DNA of 64,000 nt from NCBI GenBank assembly GCA_021781815.1, contig JAJXWB010000018.1, positions 16,316 to 80,315 of the forward strand, written 5' to 3'. The number at the start of each line of letters is the position of its first letter. Position 1 is the first letter of the stretch. Shown here in pieces: positions 9,695 to 18,424 of the stretch. Below the pieces are notes generated by a model. It did not search any database. It was given only the letters and a program-made list of their open reading frames with translations, and had not been told where the DNA came from. Source of the stretch: Pseudomonadota bacterium (GTDB taxonomy: Bacteria > Pseudomonadota > Alphaproteobacteria > Rhizobiales > Beijerinckiaceae). Made by a program: the position numbers and the translations under genes.

Positions 9695-10084
9695 ATGGGC
9701 GCTCGCCCGAAACTGAACGTCATATCGTTGACGGACGCCGCGGCTGCGCGCGTTCGCGAAATCATGGCGAACGCGGATCGTCCGCTCGTCGGCCTGCGTG
9801 TCGGCGTGAAGAACGGCGGCTGCGCCGGCATGTCCTACACGATGGAAATGGCCGACGCAGTGCGGCCCGGAGATGAAATCGTCGAGGACAAGGACGTGCG
9901 CGTGCTTGTCGATCCCAAGGCGATCCTGTTCCTGCTGGGAACGCAGATGGATTTCCAGGCAAGCAAGCTGTCGTCCGGCTTCGTCTTCAATAATCCGAAC
10001 CAGACATCGGCCTGCGGCTGCGGCGAGAGCGTGGCGATCACACCGGTTGAGGTATTGCCGGAATCGCTTGGCGGCGTCGCCTGA
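9695..10084 (+). CDS. sufA: A-type Fe-S carrier protein (SufA/IscA family)
   Basis: Receives Fe-S clusters from SufBCD and passes them to target proteins. The 129-residue protein has the HesB/IscA core SLTDAAAARVREIM, followed by the three conserved cysteines: one in GGCAGMSY and two in the C-terminal ACGCGES. The chosen ATG has a strong GGAGGAAG ribosome site 4 bases upstream; an upstream in-frame start would add 17 unlikely residues. It closes the suf cluster. Confidence 0.94.
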   Translation: MGARPKLNVISLTDAAAARVREIMANADRPLVGLRVGVKNGGCAGMSYTMEMADAVRPGDEIVEDKDVRVLVDPKAILFLLGTQMDFQASKLSSGFVFNNPNQTSACGCGESVAITPVEVLPESLGGVA

Positions 10085-10203
10085 CAGCGTCCTTCCCGCC
10101 GCTAGCGAGGCAGGCGGCGGAGACTGCGCCGGCAGGGACTCCGGGAAGCTGGCGCCTTCGCTTCGGCGGGGATAGAATTTTCGCGTCTGCCGGGAGCGTT
10201 TCG

Positions 10204-10599
10204 ATGGTTCGCGAGGACGTCGAGGACTTCTTTGCGCCCTTTGCGCGCATTCGAGCGCGCCGCATGTTTTCCGGCTACGGCGCTTACATCGACGACGCCT
10301 GCTTCGCCTTGGTCATCCGGGGCGCCATCTGGATCAAGACTGACGAAGAGTCGGAGCGCGGGGCTCTGACGGCGGCGGGGTCGGAGCCGTTCAATTACAC
10401 GCGGCCGGATGGGCGCCACGTCGTCATGTCCGCCTTCTGGCGTCTGCCGGACGCCGCGCTGGACGATGAGGACGCATTGCGCCGCTGGTGCGCGCCCGCG
10501 CTCGCCGCCGCGCAGAGGACCGCTGCGGAGAAAGCGCGGAAGGCGACGAAGGCCGCTCTGCCCGGCCGCACCGGAAAGAAAACCGGGAAGGCGCGTTGA
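10204..10599 (+). CDS. TfoX N-terminal-domain protein
   Basis: A 131-residue protein consisting of the TfoX/Sxy N-terminal domain (RMFSGYGAYIDD, IWIKTDEE, MSAFWRLPD) with a lysine- and alanine-rich C-terminal tail. Family members include competence regulators of gammaproteobacteria, but short alphaproteobacterial versions have no established function. There is no TfoX C-terminal helix-hairpin-helix domain. A competence role is not implied by this sequence, although comEC lies 40 kb away in the window. It stands alone between sufA and gyrA. Confidence 0.8.
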   Translation: MVREDVEDFFAPFARIRARRMFSGYGAYIDDACFALVIRGAIWIKTDEESERGALTAAGSEPFNYTRPDGRHVVMSAFWRLPDAALDDEDALRRWCAPALAAAQRTAAEKARKATKAALPGRTGKKTGKAR

Positions 10600-10737
10600 T
10601 CTGAGTATAATAGATTGTTTTCAAATGAATTTAATCATTATTCCGGCAGCCCGGAAATTCGCTCTTTCGGCCGCGATCGGATAATCTGCTGCATCTGATT
10701 CTTTGGCGCTTCGGCGTCCTCCTGCCGGGTCTATCCT

Positions 10738-13473
10738 TTGGCTGACGACGACAACATCCCCGCGGGCGGGCCGCCCTCCGATATCCGTCCCGTCTCGATC
10801 GTAGACGAGATGAAGCGCTCCTATCTCGACTACGCGATGAGCGTGATCGTGAGCCGCGCGCTGCCCGACGTCCGCGATGGCCTCAAGCCCGTGCATCGCC
10901 GCATCATGTTCTCGATGCACGAGAACGGCCACACGCCCGACAAGTCCTACGTGAAGTCGGCGCGTATCGTCGGCGACGTCATGGGTAAATACCACCCGCA
11001 CGGCGATGCGGCGATCTATGACGCGCTTGTGCGCATGGCGCAGCCTTTCTCGATGCGGCTTCAATTGATCGACGGGCAGGGCAATTTCGGTTCGGTCGAC
11101 GGCGATCCGCCCGCCGCCATGCGCTACACCGAATCGCGTCTGGCGCGGCCAGCGCTCGCCCTGCTTGACGACATCGACGAGGGCACCGTCGATTTCCAGC
11201 CGAATTACGACGGCAAGGAGCAGGAGCCCGCCGTTCTTCCGGCGCGTTTCCCGAACCTGCTTGTCAACGGCGCCGGCGGCATCGCGGTCGGCATGGCGAC
11301 CAATATCCCGCCGCACAATCTCGGCGAAGTGATTGACGCCGCCATCGCGCTGATCGACCGGCCGGACATGACGATCGCCGACCTGATCGAGATCGTTCCC
11401 GGTCCGGATTTTCCGACGGGCGGCTCCATCATCGGCCGCACCGGCGTCGGCAGCGCCTATGCGACCGGCCGCGGCTCCATACTGATGCGCGCCAGGGTCG
11501 ATGTCGAGGAAATACGCGGCAATCGGTCGGCGCTTATCGTCACGGAAATTCCCTATCAGGTGAACAAGGCGACGCTTGTTGAGCGCATCGCTGAACTCGT
11601 GCGCGAAAAGAAGATCGAAGGCATTTCCGATCTGCGCGATGAATCCGATCGCGATGGCATGCGCATCGTCATCGAACTGCGCCGAGAGGCCGTGCCCGAC
11701 ATCGTTCTGAACCAGCTTTACAGGTTCACGGCGATGCAATCCTCGTTCAGCGTGAACATGATCGCGCTGAACGGCGGCAGGCCGCAGATGCTGACGCTGA
11801 AGGACGTCCTGCGCGCCTTCGTCGATTTCCGTGAAGAGGTCGTGACGCGCCGCACCAGGCATCGGCTGACCAAGGCGCGTGACGGCGCGCACGTGCAGGT
11901 CGGCCTCGCCATCGCGGTTGCGAACATCGACGAGGTGATTCGCCTGATCCGCACGTCGCCGGACGCGGCCGCCGCGCGCGAGGCGCTGATGGGCCGAGCC
12001 TGGCCGGCGCGCGACATGGCGCCGCTGGTCGCCCTCATCGCGGACCCGCGTCACACGCTCGATGCGGACGGCAATTGCCGCCTGTCCGAGGCGCAGGCGC
12101 GCGCCATCCTCGACCTGCGCCTGCAGCGTCTGACCGCGCTTGGCCGCGAGGAAATCGCCGAAGCGCTCAACAAACTCGCTGCCGAGATCGCCGAATATCT
12201 CGAAATCCTGCGTTCGCGCGAAAAACTGTTCGGCATCGTCAAGGACGAACTGCTCGCGGTGAAGGACGCTCACGCCACGCCGCGCCGCACGATCATTCTC
12301 GACGGCGCCGGCGATATGGATGACGAGGATCTCATCCAGCGCGAGGACATGGTCGTCACGGTCAGCCATGCCGGCTACATCAAGCGCGTGCCGCTCTCCA
12401 CCTATCGGGCACAGCGGCGCGGCGGCAAGGGCCGCTCGGGCATGCAGACGCGCGAGGAGGATTTCGTCGCGCGCCTGTTCGTCGCCTCGACGCACACGCC
12501 CGTCCTGTTCTTTTCCTCGCGCGGCCAGGTCTACAAGGAAAAGGTCTGGCGTCTGCCGCTCGCCGCGCCCCAGGCGACCGGAAAATTCCTGCGCAATATC
12601 CTGCCGCTGAACGCCGACGAGCGCATCACCACGATCATGCCGCTGCCGGAAGACGAGGAAAGTTGGGCGACGCTCGACGTCATCTTCGCCACGACGTCGG
12701 GCACGGTCCGTCGCAACAAGCTTTCCGATTTCGTCGACGTGCGCCGCAACGGCCTGATCGCCATGAAGCTGGACGAGGGCGAATCGATTGTCGACGTCGC
12801 CACCGCCAGCGAAAACGACGATGTGCTGCTGACGACGATGAACGGCCAGTGCATCCGGTTCGCAGTGCCGGAGGTCCGCGTGTTCCAGGGCCGCACGTCG
12901 ATGGGCGTGCGCGGCATTTCGCTGGAGGGCGGCGACCGCGTCATCTCGCTGTCGATCCTGCGCCACTTCGAGGCCGCGGGCGAAGAACGCGCAGCCTATC
13001 TCAAGATGCGCCGCGCCATCGCCGGCGAGGCGACAGCCGAAAACGGGGACGCCGCCGACGCGGACGCCGCCGAGGAGACCGGCGGCGTCAACGGGGAGCA
13101 ATTGCCGCAGGAGCGCTACGCCGAAATGTCGGCGGCCGAGCAATACATTCTGACGATTTCCGAGAACGGCTTCGGTAAACGCACCTCGTCCTTCGAGTAC
13201 AGAATTACGGGACGCGGCGGCAAGGGCATCGTCGCCATGACGGTGAACGACCGCAACGGCCCGATCGTCGCCTCGTTCCCGGTCGAGGATTCCGACCAGA
13301 TCATGCTGGTGACCGACGGCGGCCAGCTCATCCGTTGCCCGGTCGACGGCATCCGCACGACAGGCCGCGGCGCGCAGGGCGTGACGATCTTCGACACGGC
13401 CGACGACGAGAAAGTGGTGTCGGTCGAGCGCGTGGCGGGCGAGGAAGAAGACGGCGAGAACGGCGGGGAGTGA
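10738..13473 (+). CDS. gyrA: DNA gyrase subunit A
   Basis: Breakage-reunion subunit of gyrase. The 911-residue protein shows [20 protein letters not shown], the quinolone-pocket stretch [20 protein letters not shown], and catalytic Tyr130 in AAMRYTE. The C-terminal beta-pinwheel begins with the GyrA box [10 protein letters not shown] near residue 560. An acidic, alanine-rich insert sits around residues 765-790, as in other alphaproteobacteria. Residue 91, equivalent to E. coli Ser83, is alanine; Asp95 (E. coli Asp87) is retained. Start is TTG, the only upstream start codon in frame. The 138-bp leader is unusually AT-rich near 10600-10645 and includes TATAAT at 10606, but no convincing -35 was found. 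Confidence 0.97.
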   Translation: MADDDNIPAGGPPSDIRPVSIVDEMKRSYLDYAMSVIVSRALPDVRDGLKPVHRRIMFSMHENGHTPDKSYVKSARIVGDVMGKYHPHGDAAIYDALVRMAQPFSMRLQLIDGQGNFGSVDGDPPAAMRYTESRLARPALALLDDIDEGTVDFQPNYDGKEQEPAVLPARFPNLLVNGAGGIAVGMATNIPPHNLGEVIDAAIALIDRPDMTIADLIEIVPGPDFPTGGSIIGRTGVGSAYATGRGSILMRARVDVEEIRGNRSALIVTEIPYQVNKATLVERIAELVREKKIEGISDLRDESDRDGMRIVIELRREAVPDIVLNQLYRFTAMQSSFSVNMIALNGGRPQMLTLKDVLRAFVDFREEVVTRRTRHRLTKARDGAHVQVGLAIAVANIDEVIRLIRTSPDAAAAREALMGRAWPARDMAPLVALIADPRHTLDADGNCRLSEAQARAILDLRLQRLTALGREEIAEALNKLAAEIAEYLEILRSREKLFGIVKDELLAVKDAHATPRRTIILDGAGDMDDEDLIQREDMVVTVSHAGYIKRVPLSTYRAQRRGGKGRSGMQTREEDFVARLFVASTHTPVLFFSSRGQVYKEKVWRLPLAAPQATGKFLRNILPLNADERITTIMPLPEDEESWATLDVIFATTSGTVRRNKLSDFVDVRRNGLIAMKLDEGESIVDVATASENDDVLLTTMNGQCIRFAVPEVRVFQGRTSMGVRGISLEGGDRVISLSILRHFEAAGEERAAYLKMRRAIAGEATAENGDAADADAAEETGGVNGEQLPQERYAEMSAAEQYILTISENGFGKRTSSFEYRITGRGGKGIVAMTVNDRNGPIVASFPVEDSDQIMLVTDGGQLIRCPVDGIRTTGRGAQGVTIFDTADDEKVVSVERVAGEEEDGENGGE

Positions 13474-13598
13474 GGCCGGGCGATTGTTGTCGAAAGGCTG
13501 CTATCGACCGGTTGCGGCCTACGACCGCGACGACGCGAAATGGCCGCTTACCGGAATTTCCAGACCTCAGTATCATCGCCCGGCGAGTCGGGGGCGCG

Positions 13599-14177
13599 AT
13601 GGTGGGACAGGCAGAAGACAGCATCGCGGGCGACCGACCGGGCCTCGGCGAAATCGCCGACGTGTTCGCGCGATATGGCAACTTCACGCTCGGCGGGGGC
13701 AGCGCGACGACGGCGACTATTCATGGCCAGATCGTCGCACGACGCCACTGGGTGGATGATCAGAAATTCAGCCTGTGTTTTGCGCTCGGCCGCCTGACAC
13801 CCGGCACGAACGTCCTTGCTTTCTGTACTGGCATCGGCTGGTTGCTGCGCGGCTTGCCCGGCGCGCTGGTGGCCTTGCTGGCCGCATCGATGCCCTGCAC
13901 GCTTATCGTGATCGTCGTGACCGCGCTGTTTCGAGAATGGCAGGACAACACGATTGTTCAGGCGGCAATCCACGGGGCCGTCGCTGCCGCCGTCGCCATC
14001 ACCGCAAAGACAAGCTGGACCATTGCCGGGCCGATCTACAAACGCAGGGAACGGTGGCGGGTGATCATCATCGGCGCAGCCGCGTTCGGTCTTTATGTCG
14101 GTCTCGGTGTCCCCGCGATCTCCGTTTTGCTTCTGGCGGCTTTCATCGGAGCGCTCTTGCCGGTGGCCGCACCATGA
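13599..14177 (+). CDS. chrA: Chromate transporter, N-terminal CHR-domain subunit
   Basis: Inner-membrane protein of 192 residues with the CHR domain signature: FARYGNFTLGGGSATTATIH near residue 25 and LGRLTPGTNVLAFCTGIGW, followed by several hydrophobic helices. It is one half of a two-gene CHR transporter; paired short subunits do the work of the double-domain ChrA that exports chromate. Substrate is inferred from the family, and sulfate or another oxyanion is possible. GGGGG lies 4-5 bases before the ATG. The stop overlaps the start of the second subunit (ATGA). Confidence 0.88.
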   Translation: MVGQAEDSIAGDRPGLGEIADVFARYGNFTLGGGSATTATIHGQIVARRHWVDDQKFSLCFALGRLTPGTNVLAFCTGIGWLLRGLPGALVALLAASMPCTLIVIVVTALFREWQDNTIVQAAIHGAVAAAVAITAKTSWTIAGPIYKRRERWRVIIIGAAAFGLYVGLGVPAISVLLLAAFIGALLPVAAP

Positions 14178-14710
14178 ATCTCGCGCTGCTTTACCTGCTG
14201 CTACTCAAAGGGACTTGCACGGCGTTCGCTGGCCTCGCGTCGCTTCCGGTGATCCACGACACGCTCGTCACCCAATATCATGCGCTGACGGATCAGCAGC
14301 TAAATCAAGCGGTCGTTATCACTCGCAGCACGCCGGGGCCGGTCGGCCTCTACATCGTAAGCGTCGGGTATTTCGTCGCGGGAGTACCGGGCGCAATCGC
14401 CGGATGGCTCGCCATGATCACCCCGGCGTTCCTTATCATCCCGCTCGTTCATTTCGCCGGTCGACATACCGACCACCCGCGCGTGAAATCCATCCTGCAA
14501 GCTGTGGTGATTGCGAGCGCGGGGCTTCTGCTTGCCGCGTCGATCCCGCTGGCCCGCGTCGCGCTGACCGACCCGGTGACCGTTGGAATTGCAGCGATAA
14601 GCCTCGTGATCCTTCTGACGACCGAACTCGACACCCTCTGGATTATATTGAGCGCGGCTGTCGTCTCGCTTTCCGCGTCATCCCTCGGTCTCATTGCGGG
14701 TTTCGGTTAG
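14174..14710 (+). CDS. Chromate transporter, second CHR-domain subunit
   Basis: The 178-residue partner of the preceding gene. It keeps the CHR pattern in the opposite register: LLKGTCTAFAGLASLPVIHD at the N-terminus and VVITRSTPGPVGLYIVSVGY, plus about five hydrophobic helices. The two short subunits probably insert with opposite topology and form a heterodimer, as for other short-chain CHR pairs. Start and stop overlap by 4 bp with its partner. No chrB or other chromate regulator gene is visible nearby. Confidence 0.87.
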   Translation: MNLALLYLLLLKGTCTAFAGLASLPVIHDTLVTQYHALTDQQLNQAVVITRSTPGPVGLYIVSVGYFVAGVPGAIAGWLAMITPAFLIIPLVHFAGRHTDHPRVKSILQAVVIASAGLLLAASIPLARVALTDPVTVGIAAISLVILLTTELDTLWIILSAAVVSLSASSLGLIAGFG

Positions 14711-14819
14711 GCGGCTCTTGGGGGTGCCGCTGTCATTGGCGGCGGCTATCTCGAATGTCGCCTTCCCGCCCATCTCAGACATCGCGGTTGACGCGGTGGC
14801 GTCCATCGGCGGTCGACCT

Positions 14820-15221
14820 TCACCCCGCCTTCCTTGGCCGCCCGCCCTTGCGCCCGTTCGCCCGCGCCGCCTCAGCCTTCGCAGCGCTGCGAGAGCGTCC
14901 GGCTTGGCTTGCCTGCCATGCGCGCGTGCCGAAGACGCCGGCGAGCAGGTCCGGCACGGACAGATCGACGTCCAGCGATTCCCAGCGCAGGCCAGATCCC
15001 GCGCCCAGGATTTCGACCTGCGCGAGTTGCGCGGCAGTTGCGCGCTGCAAGCCTTCCGCAGCTTGCGCAGGAAAGACGAAGGCGCATCCATTCGTGAGTT
15101 CGACGGCGATGCGCCCGCTGACGGCGTCGTAGCGCGCTGATGCAGCGCGCGTTTCAAGCGCCCGCGCCTTTGCGCCGCGCCGCTGCGCGGCTTCAATCTG
15201 CCGATCGGTCAACTGAGCCAT
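14820..15221 (-). CDS. DUF2442-domain protein with C-terminal AT-hook-like tail
   Basis: A 133-residue protein. The central part fits DUF2442 (SGRIAVELTNGCAFVFPAQA, then a region around GLRWESLDVDLSVPDLLAGV). The C-terminus is basic and ends GRKGGRPRKAG, whose GRP core resembles an AT-hook, suggesting DNA binding. The start lies inside the 3' end of a broken DUF4160 gene. DUF4160/DUF2442 neighbours occur widely and are sometimes suspected to be toxin-antitoxin-like; that is inference. This half is intact while its partner is frameshifted. Confidence 0.7.
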   Translation of the reverse strand: MAQLTDRQIEAAQRRGAKARALETRAASARYDAVSGRIAVELTNGCAFVFPAQAAEGLQRATAAQLAQVEILGAGSGLRWESLDVDLSVPDLLAGVFGTRAWQASQAGRSRSAAKAEAARANGRKGGRPRKAG

Positions 15222-15509
15222 GTATCTTTCGCCACCGTTCGAGCAACTCTACCTGCGCTCCGCTTGCAATCCGCAGCGCGCGACGGACGTCAGCCTTGCT
15301 CATGCTATCCGCCCATTCCAGGCGTGGCGCGCCGCCGCGCCCCAGCAAGCGATCTTCGCTTCGCTATCGCCGAACACATGAACGTGCGCAGGTTCATGAT
15401 CGTTGACGAACATGACGATGTGGAAAGGTCGGTCGCGCAGAACTGTAGCACGATAACCGAACTGGATAGGTTTTGAAATAGGCTTCCTGAAACATCCAGA
15501 GCATTTCAC
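15193..15509 (-). pseudogene. Frameshifted DUF4160-domain gene
   Basis: The first part reads TVLRDRPFHIVMFVNDHEPA and HVHVFGDSEAKIA, the DUF4160 core with its DHEPAHVHV motif, then runs into AT-unlike residues and stops at 15300. In another frame the family sequence resumes exactly there: LLGRGGAPRLEWADSMSK, then ADVRRALRI and ERWRKIHG, ending at 15193. A single missing base near 15352 explains the shift. The usual start (MPTVLR-type) also appears lost; the nearest upstream ATG is at 15509. It is either a decayed gene or a sequencing error. It overlaps the start of the DUF2442 gene by 29 bp. Confidence 0.7.
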
Positions 15510-15538
15510 GCCACGCTCAAATCACCTATACCCGAGCC

Positions 15539-16048
15539 ATGCGCATCGCCCTCTACACCGGCTCCTTCGATCCTCTCACCAACGGCCATGTCGACGTCAT
15601 CCGGCAGGCGGCGGCCATCTGCGACCGCCTCGTCGTCGGCATCGGCGTTCATCCCGGCAAGACGCCGGTGTTTTCGGCTGATGAACGCGCCGATCTCATC
15701 CGCGCCGCCTGCGCTGACATGCTCGCGGCCGAGAAATGTGAATTGCAGGTCGCCACCTTCGCCGGCCTCGCCGTGACCGCCGCCCGTGAAAACGGCGCGA
15801 AAATGATGATCCGCGGGTTGCGTGACGGGACCGACCTTGATTACGAGATGCAGATGGCCGGCATGAACGCGACGATGGCGCCGGAGGTCAAAACCGTATT
15901 TTTCGGCGCGTCTCCCGGCGTCCGTCACATCACCGCCACGCTTGTCCGTCAGATCGCGGCCATGGGCGGCGATATAGGGCCGTTCGCGCCGGAGGTCGTC
16001 GCAACCGCGCTGACAAGGCGTATGGCCGAGCGGGCCGTCGCCAAATAA
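15539..16048 (+). CDS. coaD: Phosphopantetheine adenylyltransferase
   Basis: Fourth step of coenzyme A synthesis: ATP plus 4'-phosphopantetheine gives dephospho-CoA. The 169 residues hold the nucleotidyltransferase motif [15 protein letters not shown] with the T/H-x-G-H element, [19 protein letters not shown], and the C-terminal region around [16 protein letters not shown]. Size and motifs are standard. It starts the block coaD-ppi-ppi-queA that in many Hyphomicrobiales directly follows gyrA; here about 2 kb of accessory DNA intervenes. Confidence 0.96.
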   Translation: MRIALYTGSFDPLTNGHVDVIRQAAAICDRLVVGIGVHPGKTPVFSADERADLIRAACADMLAAEKCELQVATFAGLAVTAARENGAKMMIRGLRDGTDLDYEMQMAGMNATMAPEVKTVFFGASPGVRHITATLVRQIAAMGGDIGPFAPEVVATALTRRMAERAVAK

Positions 16049-16077
16049 GTGCTTCCCGAAAACGATAAAGGATCATC

Positions 16078-16632
16078 ATGCGCATTGACAGACGCACCCT
16101 TCTTTCCGCCGCGCCGGGCTTGGCCCTGGTCGTTGCGGGACGCGCGCAGGCCGCCGGCGACGCCGACACGGTCTATCTCGACACCAAGGACGGCCGCATC
16201 ACGATCAAGCTGCGCCGCGATCTGGCGCCAAAACATGTCGCGCAGATCGAGACGCTCGTTAAGCGCCATTTCTATGACGGCATCGTGTTCCATCGCGTGA
16301 TCGACGGGTTCATGGCGCAGACGGGCGATCCGACCGGCACGGGCACGGGCAAGTCGGATCTGCCGAACATTCCCGCCGAATTCTCGCACGAGCATTTTGC
16401 CCGCGGCACGGTCGGCATGGCGCGGTCGCAGGAGCCGAATTCCGCCAATTCGCAATTCTTCATCTGTTTCGGCGACTCCGGCTTTCTCGACGGTCAGTAC
16501 ACGATCGTCGGCCAGGTGATCTCGGGCATGGACGTCGTGGACAAGATCAAGAAGGGGTCGAAGGCCGACAACGGCTCCGTCGCCAATCCCGACAAGATCG
16601 TGAAGATGCGCATGGCCTCGGACGCGAAATAG
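16078..16632 (+). CDS. Exported peptidyl-prolyl cis-trans isomerase, cyclophilin type
   Basis: Periplasmic cyclophilin of 184 residues that speeds proline isomerisation during folding. The N-terminus, MRIDRRTLLSAAPGLALVVA, is a signal peptide with a twin arginine that could use Tat, with likely cleavage after AQA. The domain shows FYDGIVFHRVIDGFMAQTGD, FARGTVGMARSQEPNSANSQ and FFICFGD. The GMARS form is found in the periplasmic branch. The next gene is a cytoplasmic paralogue, and the two share a 47-base identical stretch. Confidence 0.92.
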   Translation: MRIDRRTLLSAAPGLALVVAGRAQAAGDADTVYLDTKDGRITIKLRRDLAPKHVAQIETLVKRHFYDGIVFHRVIDGFMAQTGDPTGTGTGKSDLPNIPAEFSHEHFARGTVGMARSQEPNSANSQFFICFGDSGFLDGQYTIVGQVISGMDVVDKIKKGSKADNGSVANPDKIVKMRMASDAK

Positions 16633-16694
16633 ACTCCGATTTACTCGAAACCGCGCGGTCGCTATAGCGATCGCGCAAACATTCAGGAGGTTCC

Positions 16695-17150
16695 ATGGCG
16701 GACGAAGGAAATACGCTGACGCTCGAAACGACCAAGGGAACGGTGGTGATCCGCATGCGCCCCGATCTCGCGCCGAACCACGTCGCGCACATCAGGAAGC
16801 TGGTCGGCGAAGGCTTTTACGACGGCATCGTGTTCCATCGCGTGATCGACGGGTTCATGGCGCAGACCGGCTGCCCGCACGGCACGGGCACGGGCGGTTC
16901 CAAATATCCGAACCTGAAGCAGGAGTTCAATGCGGCCCCGCATGTGCGCGGCACGTGTTCCATGGCGCGCGCGCAGAATCCGGATTCGGCCAACAGCCAA
17001 TTCTTCATCTGCTTTGGCGACGCCGGCTTTCTCGATCGCCAGTACACGGTGTGGGGCGAGGTCGTCACGGGCATGGAAAACGTGGACAAGATCAAGCGCG
17101 GCGAACCCGTGCGCGATCCCGACAAGATCATCTCCGCGAAGATGAGCTGA
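16695..17150 (+). CDS. ppiB: Cytoplasmic peptidyl-prolyl cis-trans isomerase, cyclophilin type
   Basis: Cyclophilin of 151 residues without a signal peptide. Motifs are FYDGIVFHRVIDGFMAQTGC, CSMARAQNPDSANSQFFICF and the C-terminal GEPVRDPDKIISAKM. AGGAGG lies 4 bases before the ATG. The tandem pair of exported and cytosolic cyclophilins followed by queA is standard for Hyphomicrobiales. Confidence 0.94.
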   Translation: MADEGNTLTLETTKGTVVIRMRPDLAPNHVAHIRKLVGEGFYDGIVFHRVIDGFMAQTGCPHGTGTGGSKYPNLKQEFNAAPHVRGTCSMARAQNPDSANSQFFICFGDAGFLDRQYTVWGEVVTGMENVDKIKRGEPVRDPDKIISAKMS

Positions 17151-17259
17151 GGGCGGACATCGCTTCCGGAGCCACGATGGCGTCCCATCGCTCCGCGGGA
17201 CGAGGCGCGCCAGGCGGCCTTCGCTTTGAGGCTCGTCTCGAAGCCCGAGAGGCGGCGTC

Positions 17260-18327
17260 ATGCGCGTAGACCTCTTCGATTTCGATCTCCCGCCGGAGCG
17301 CATCGCGCTCCGGCCGGCGGAGCCGCGAGATAGCGCGCGCATGCTTGTGGCGCGCGGCGGCGGACTGGAAGACCGCAGCATCCGCGATCTTCCGGATTAT
17401 CTGCGCCCCGGCGATGCGCTCGTTGTCAACGACACGCGCGTGATTCCTGCGCGTCTTTCGGGCATCCGGGCGCGCGAAGACAATATCGCCCGCATCGAGG
17501 CGACCCTGATCAAACGCGAGGGATCCAATCTCTGGCGCGCGCTCGCAAAACCGGCCAAGCGCCTCGCGCCTGGCGACCGCATCCGCTTCGGCGATGCGAG
17601 CGAGAGCATGGCCTGCCTGCTCGCCTTTCTCGACGCCGACGTGGTGGAGCGCGCCGAAGGCGAGGTCTTGCTCAGCTTTCATCTCGACGGCGCCGCGCTC
17701 GACGAGGCGATCGAGCGCATCGGCCATATGCCGCTGCCGCCCTACATCGCCGCGCGCCGGGCCGACGACGATCGTGACGGCGCCGATTACCAGACCATGT
17801 TCGCGCGCGAGCCTGGCGCCGTCGCCGCGCCGACGGCCGGCCTGCATTTCACGCCGGCGCTGGTCGCCGCGATCGAGGCGCGCGGCGTCGCGCTGCATCG
17901 CGTGACCCTGCATGTCGGCGCCGGCACATTCCTGCCGGTGAAAGCGGATGACACCGACGCGCACGTGATGCATTCCGAATGGGGCGTCGTCAGCGCGGAA
18001 ACCGCCGCCGCGCTCAATGCCGTGCGTGACAACGGCGGGCGCATCGTAGCGGCAGGCACGACCGCGTTGCGCGTTCTGGAAAGCGCGACCGGCGAGAACG
18101 GACGCATCGCAGCTTTCTCCGGCGACACGGCGATATTCATCACGCCAGGTTATGCGTTTCGGGCGGTCGATGCTCTCGTGACCAATTTCCACCTGCCGCG
18201 TTCGACGCTGTTCATGCTGGTCAGCGCCTTCAGCGGCCTGGAGACCATGCGCAGCGCCTATGCGCACGCGATTGCCGCCGGTTATCGGTTCTACAGCTAC
18301 GGCGACGCCTGTCTGCTGCTGCGCTAG
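17260..18327 (+). CDS. queA: S-adenosylmethionine:tRNA ribosyltransferase-isomerase
   Basis: Penultimate step of queuosine synthesis: transfers the ribosyl group of SAM to preQ1 at the tRNA wobble position, giving epoxyqueuosine. The 355-residue protein starts [20 protein letters not shown] and contains [53 protein letters not shown], and [19 protein letters not shown] near the end, all QueA hallmarks. It lies close to tgt, the enzyme that first inserts preQ1, with a substrate-binding protein gene between them. Confidence 0.96.
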   Translation: MRVDLFDFDLPPERIALRPAEPRDSARMLVARGGGLEDRSIRDLPDYLRPGDALVVNDTRVIPARLSGIRAREDNIARIEATLIKREGSNLWRALAKPAKRLAPGDRIRFGDASESMACLLAFLDADVVERAEGEVLLSFHLDGAALDEAIERIGHMPLPPYIAARRADDDRDGADYQTMFAREPGAVAAPTAGLHFTPALVAAIEARGVALHRVTLHVGAGTFLPVKADDTDAHVMHSEWGVVSAETAAALNAVRDNGGRIVAAGTTALRVLESATGENGRIAAFSGDTAIFITPGYAFRAVDALVTNFHLPRSTLFMLVSAFSGLETMRSAYAHAIAAGYRFYSYGDACLLLR

Positions 18328-18424
18328 CGAATATTTCGTACTGCGGAATATTGCGCCGGTTTTTCGGTATTGCGCTTGAGCGGCGATGCTGGTTACGTGC
18401 GCGCCATCGAGGAGGACGGCCGTC

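Noticed and set aside
2698..10084. Two cysteine desulfurases in one cluster as a duplication anomaly
   Set aside because: They belong to different groups (IscS-type and SufS), and alphaproteobacterial suf clusters usually carry both.
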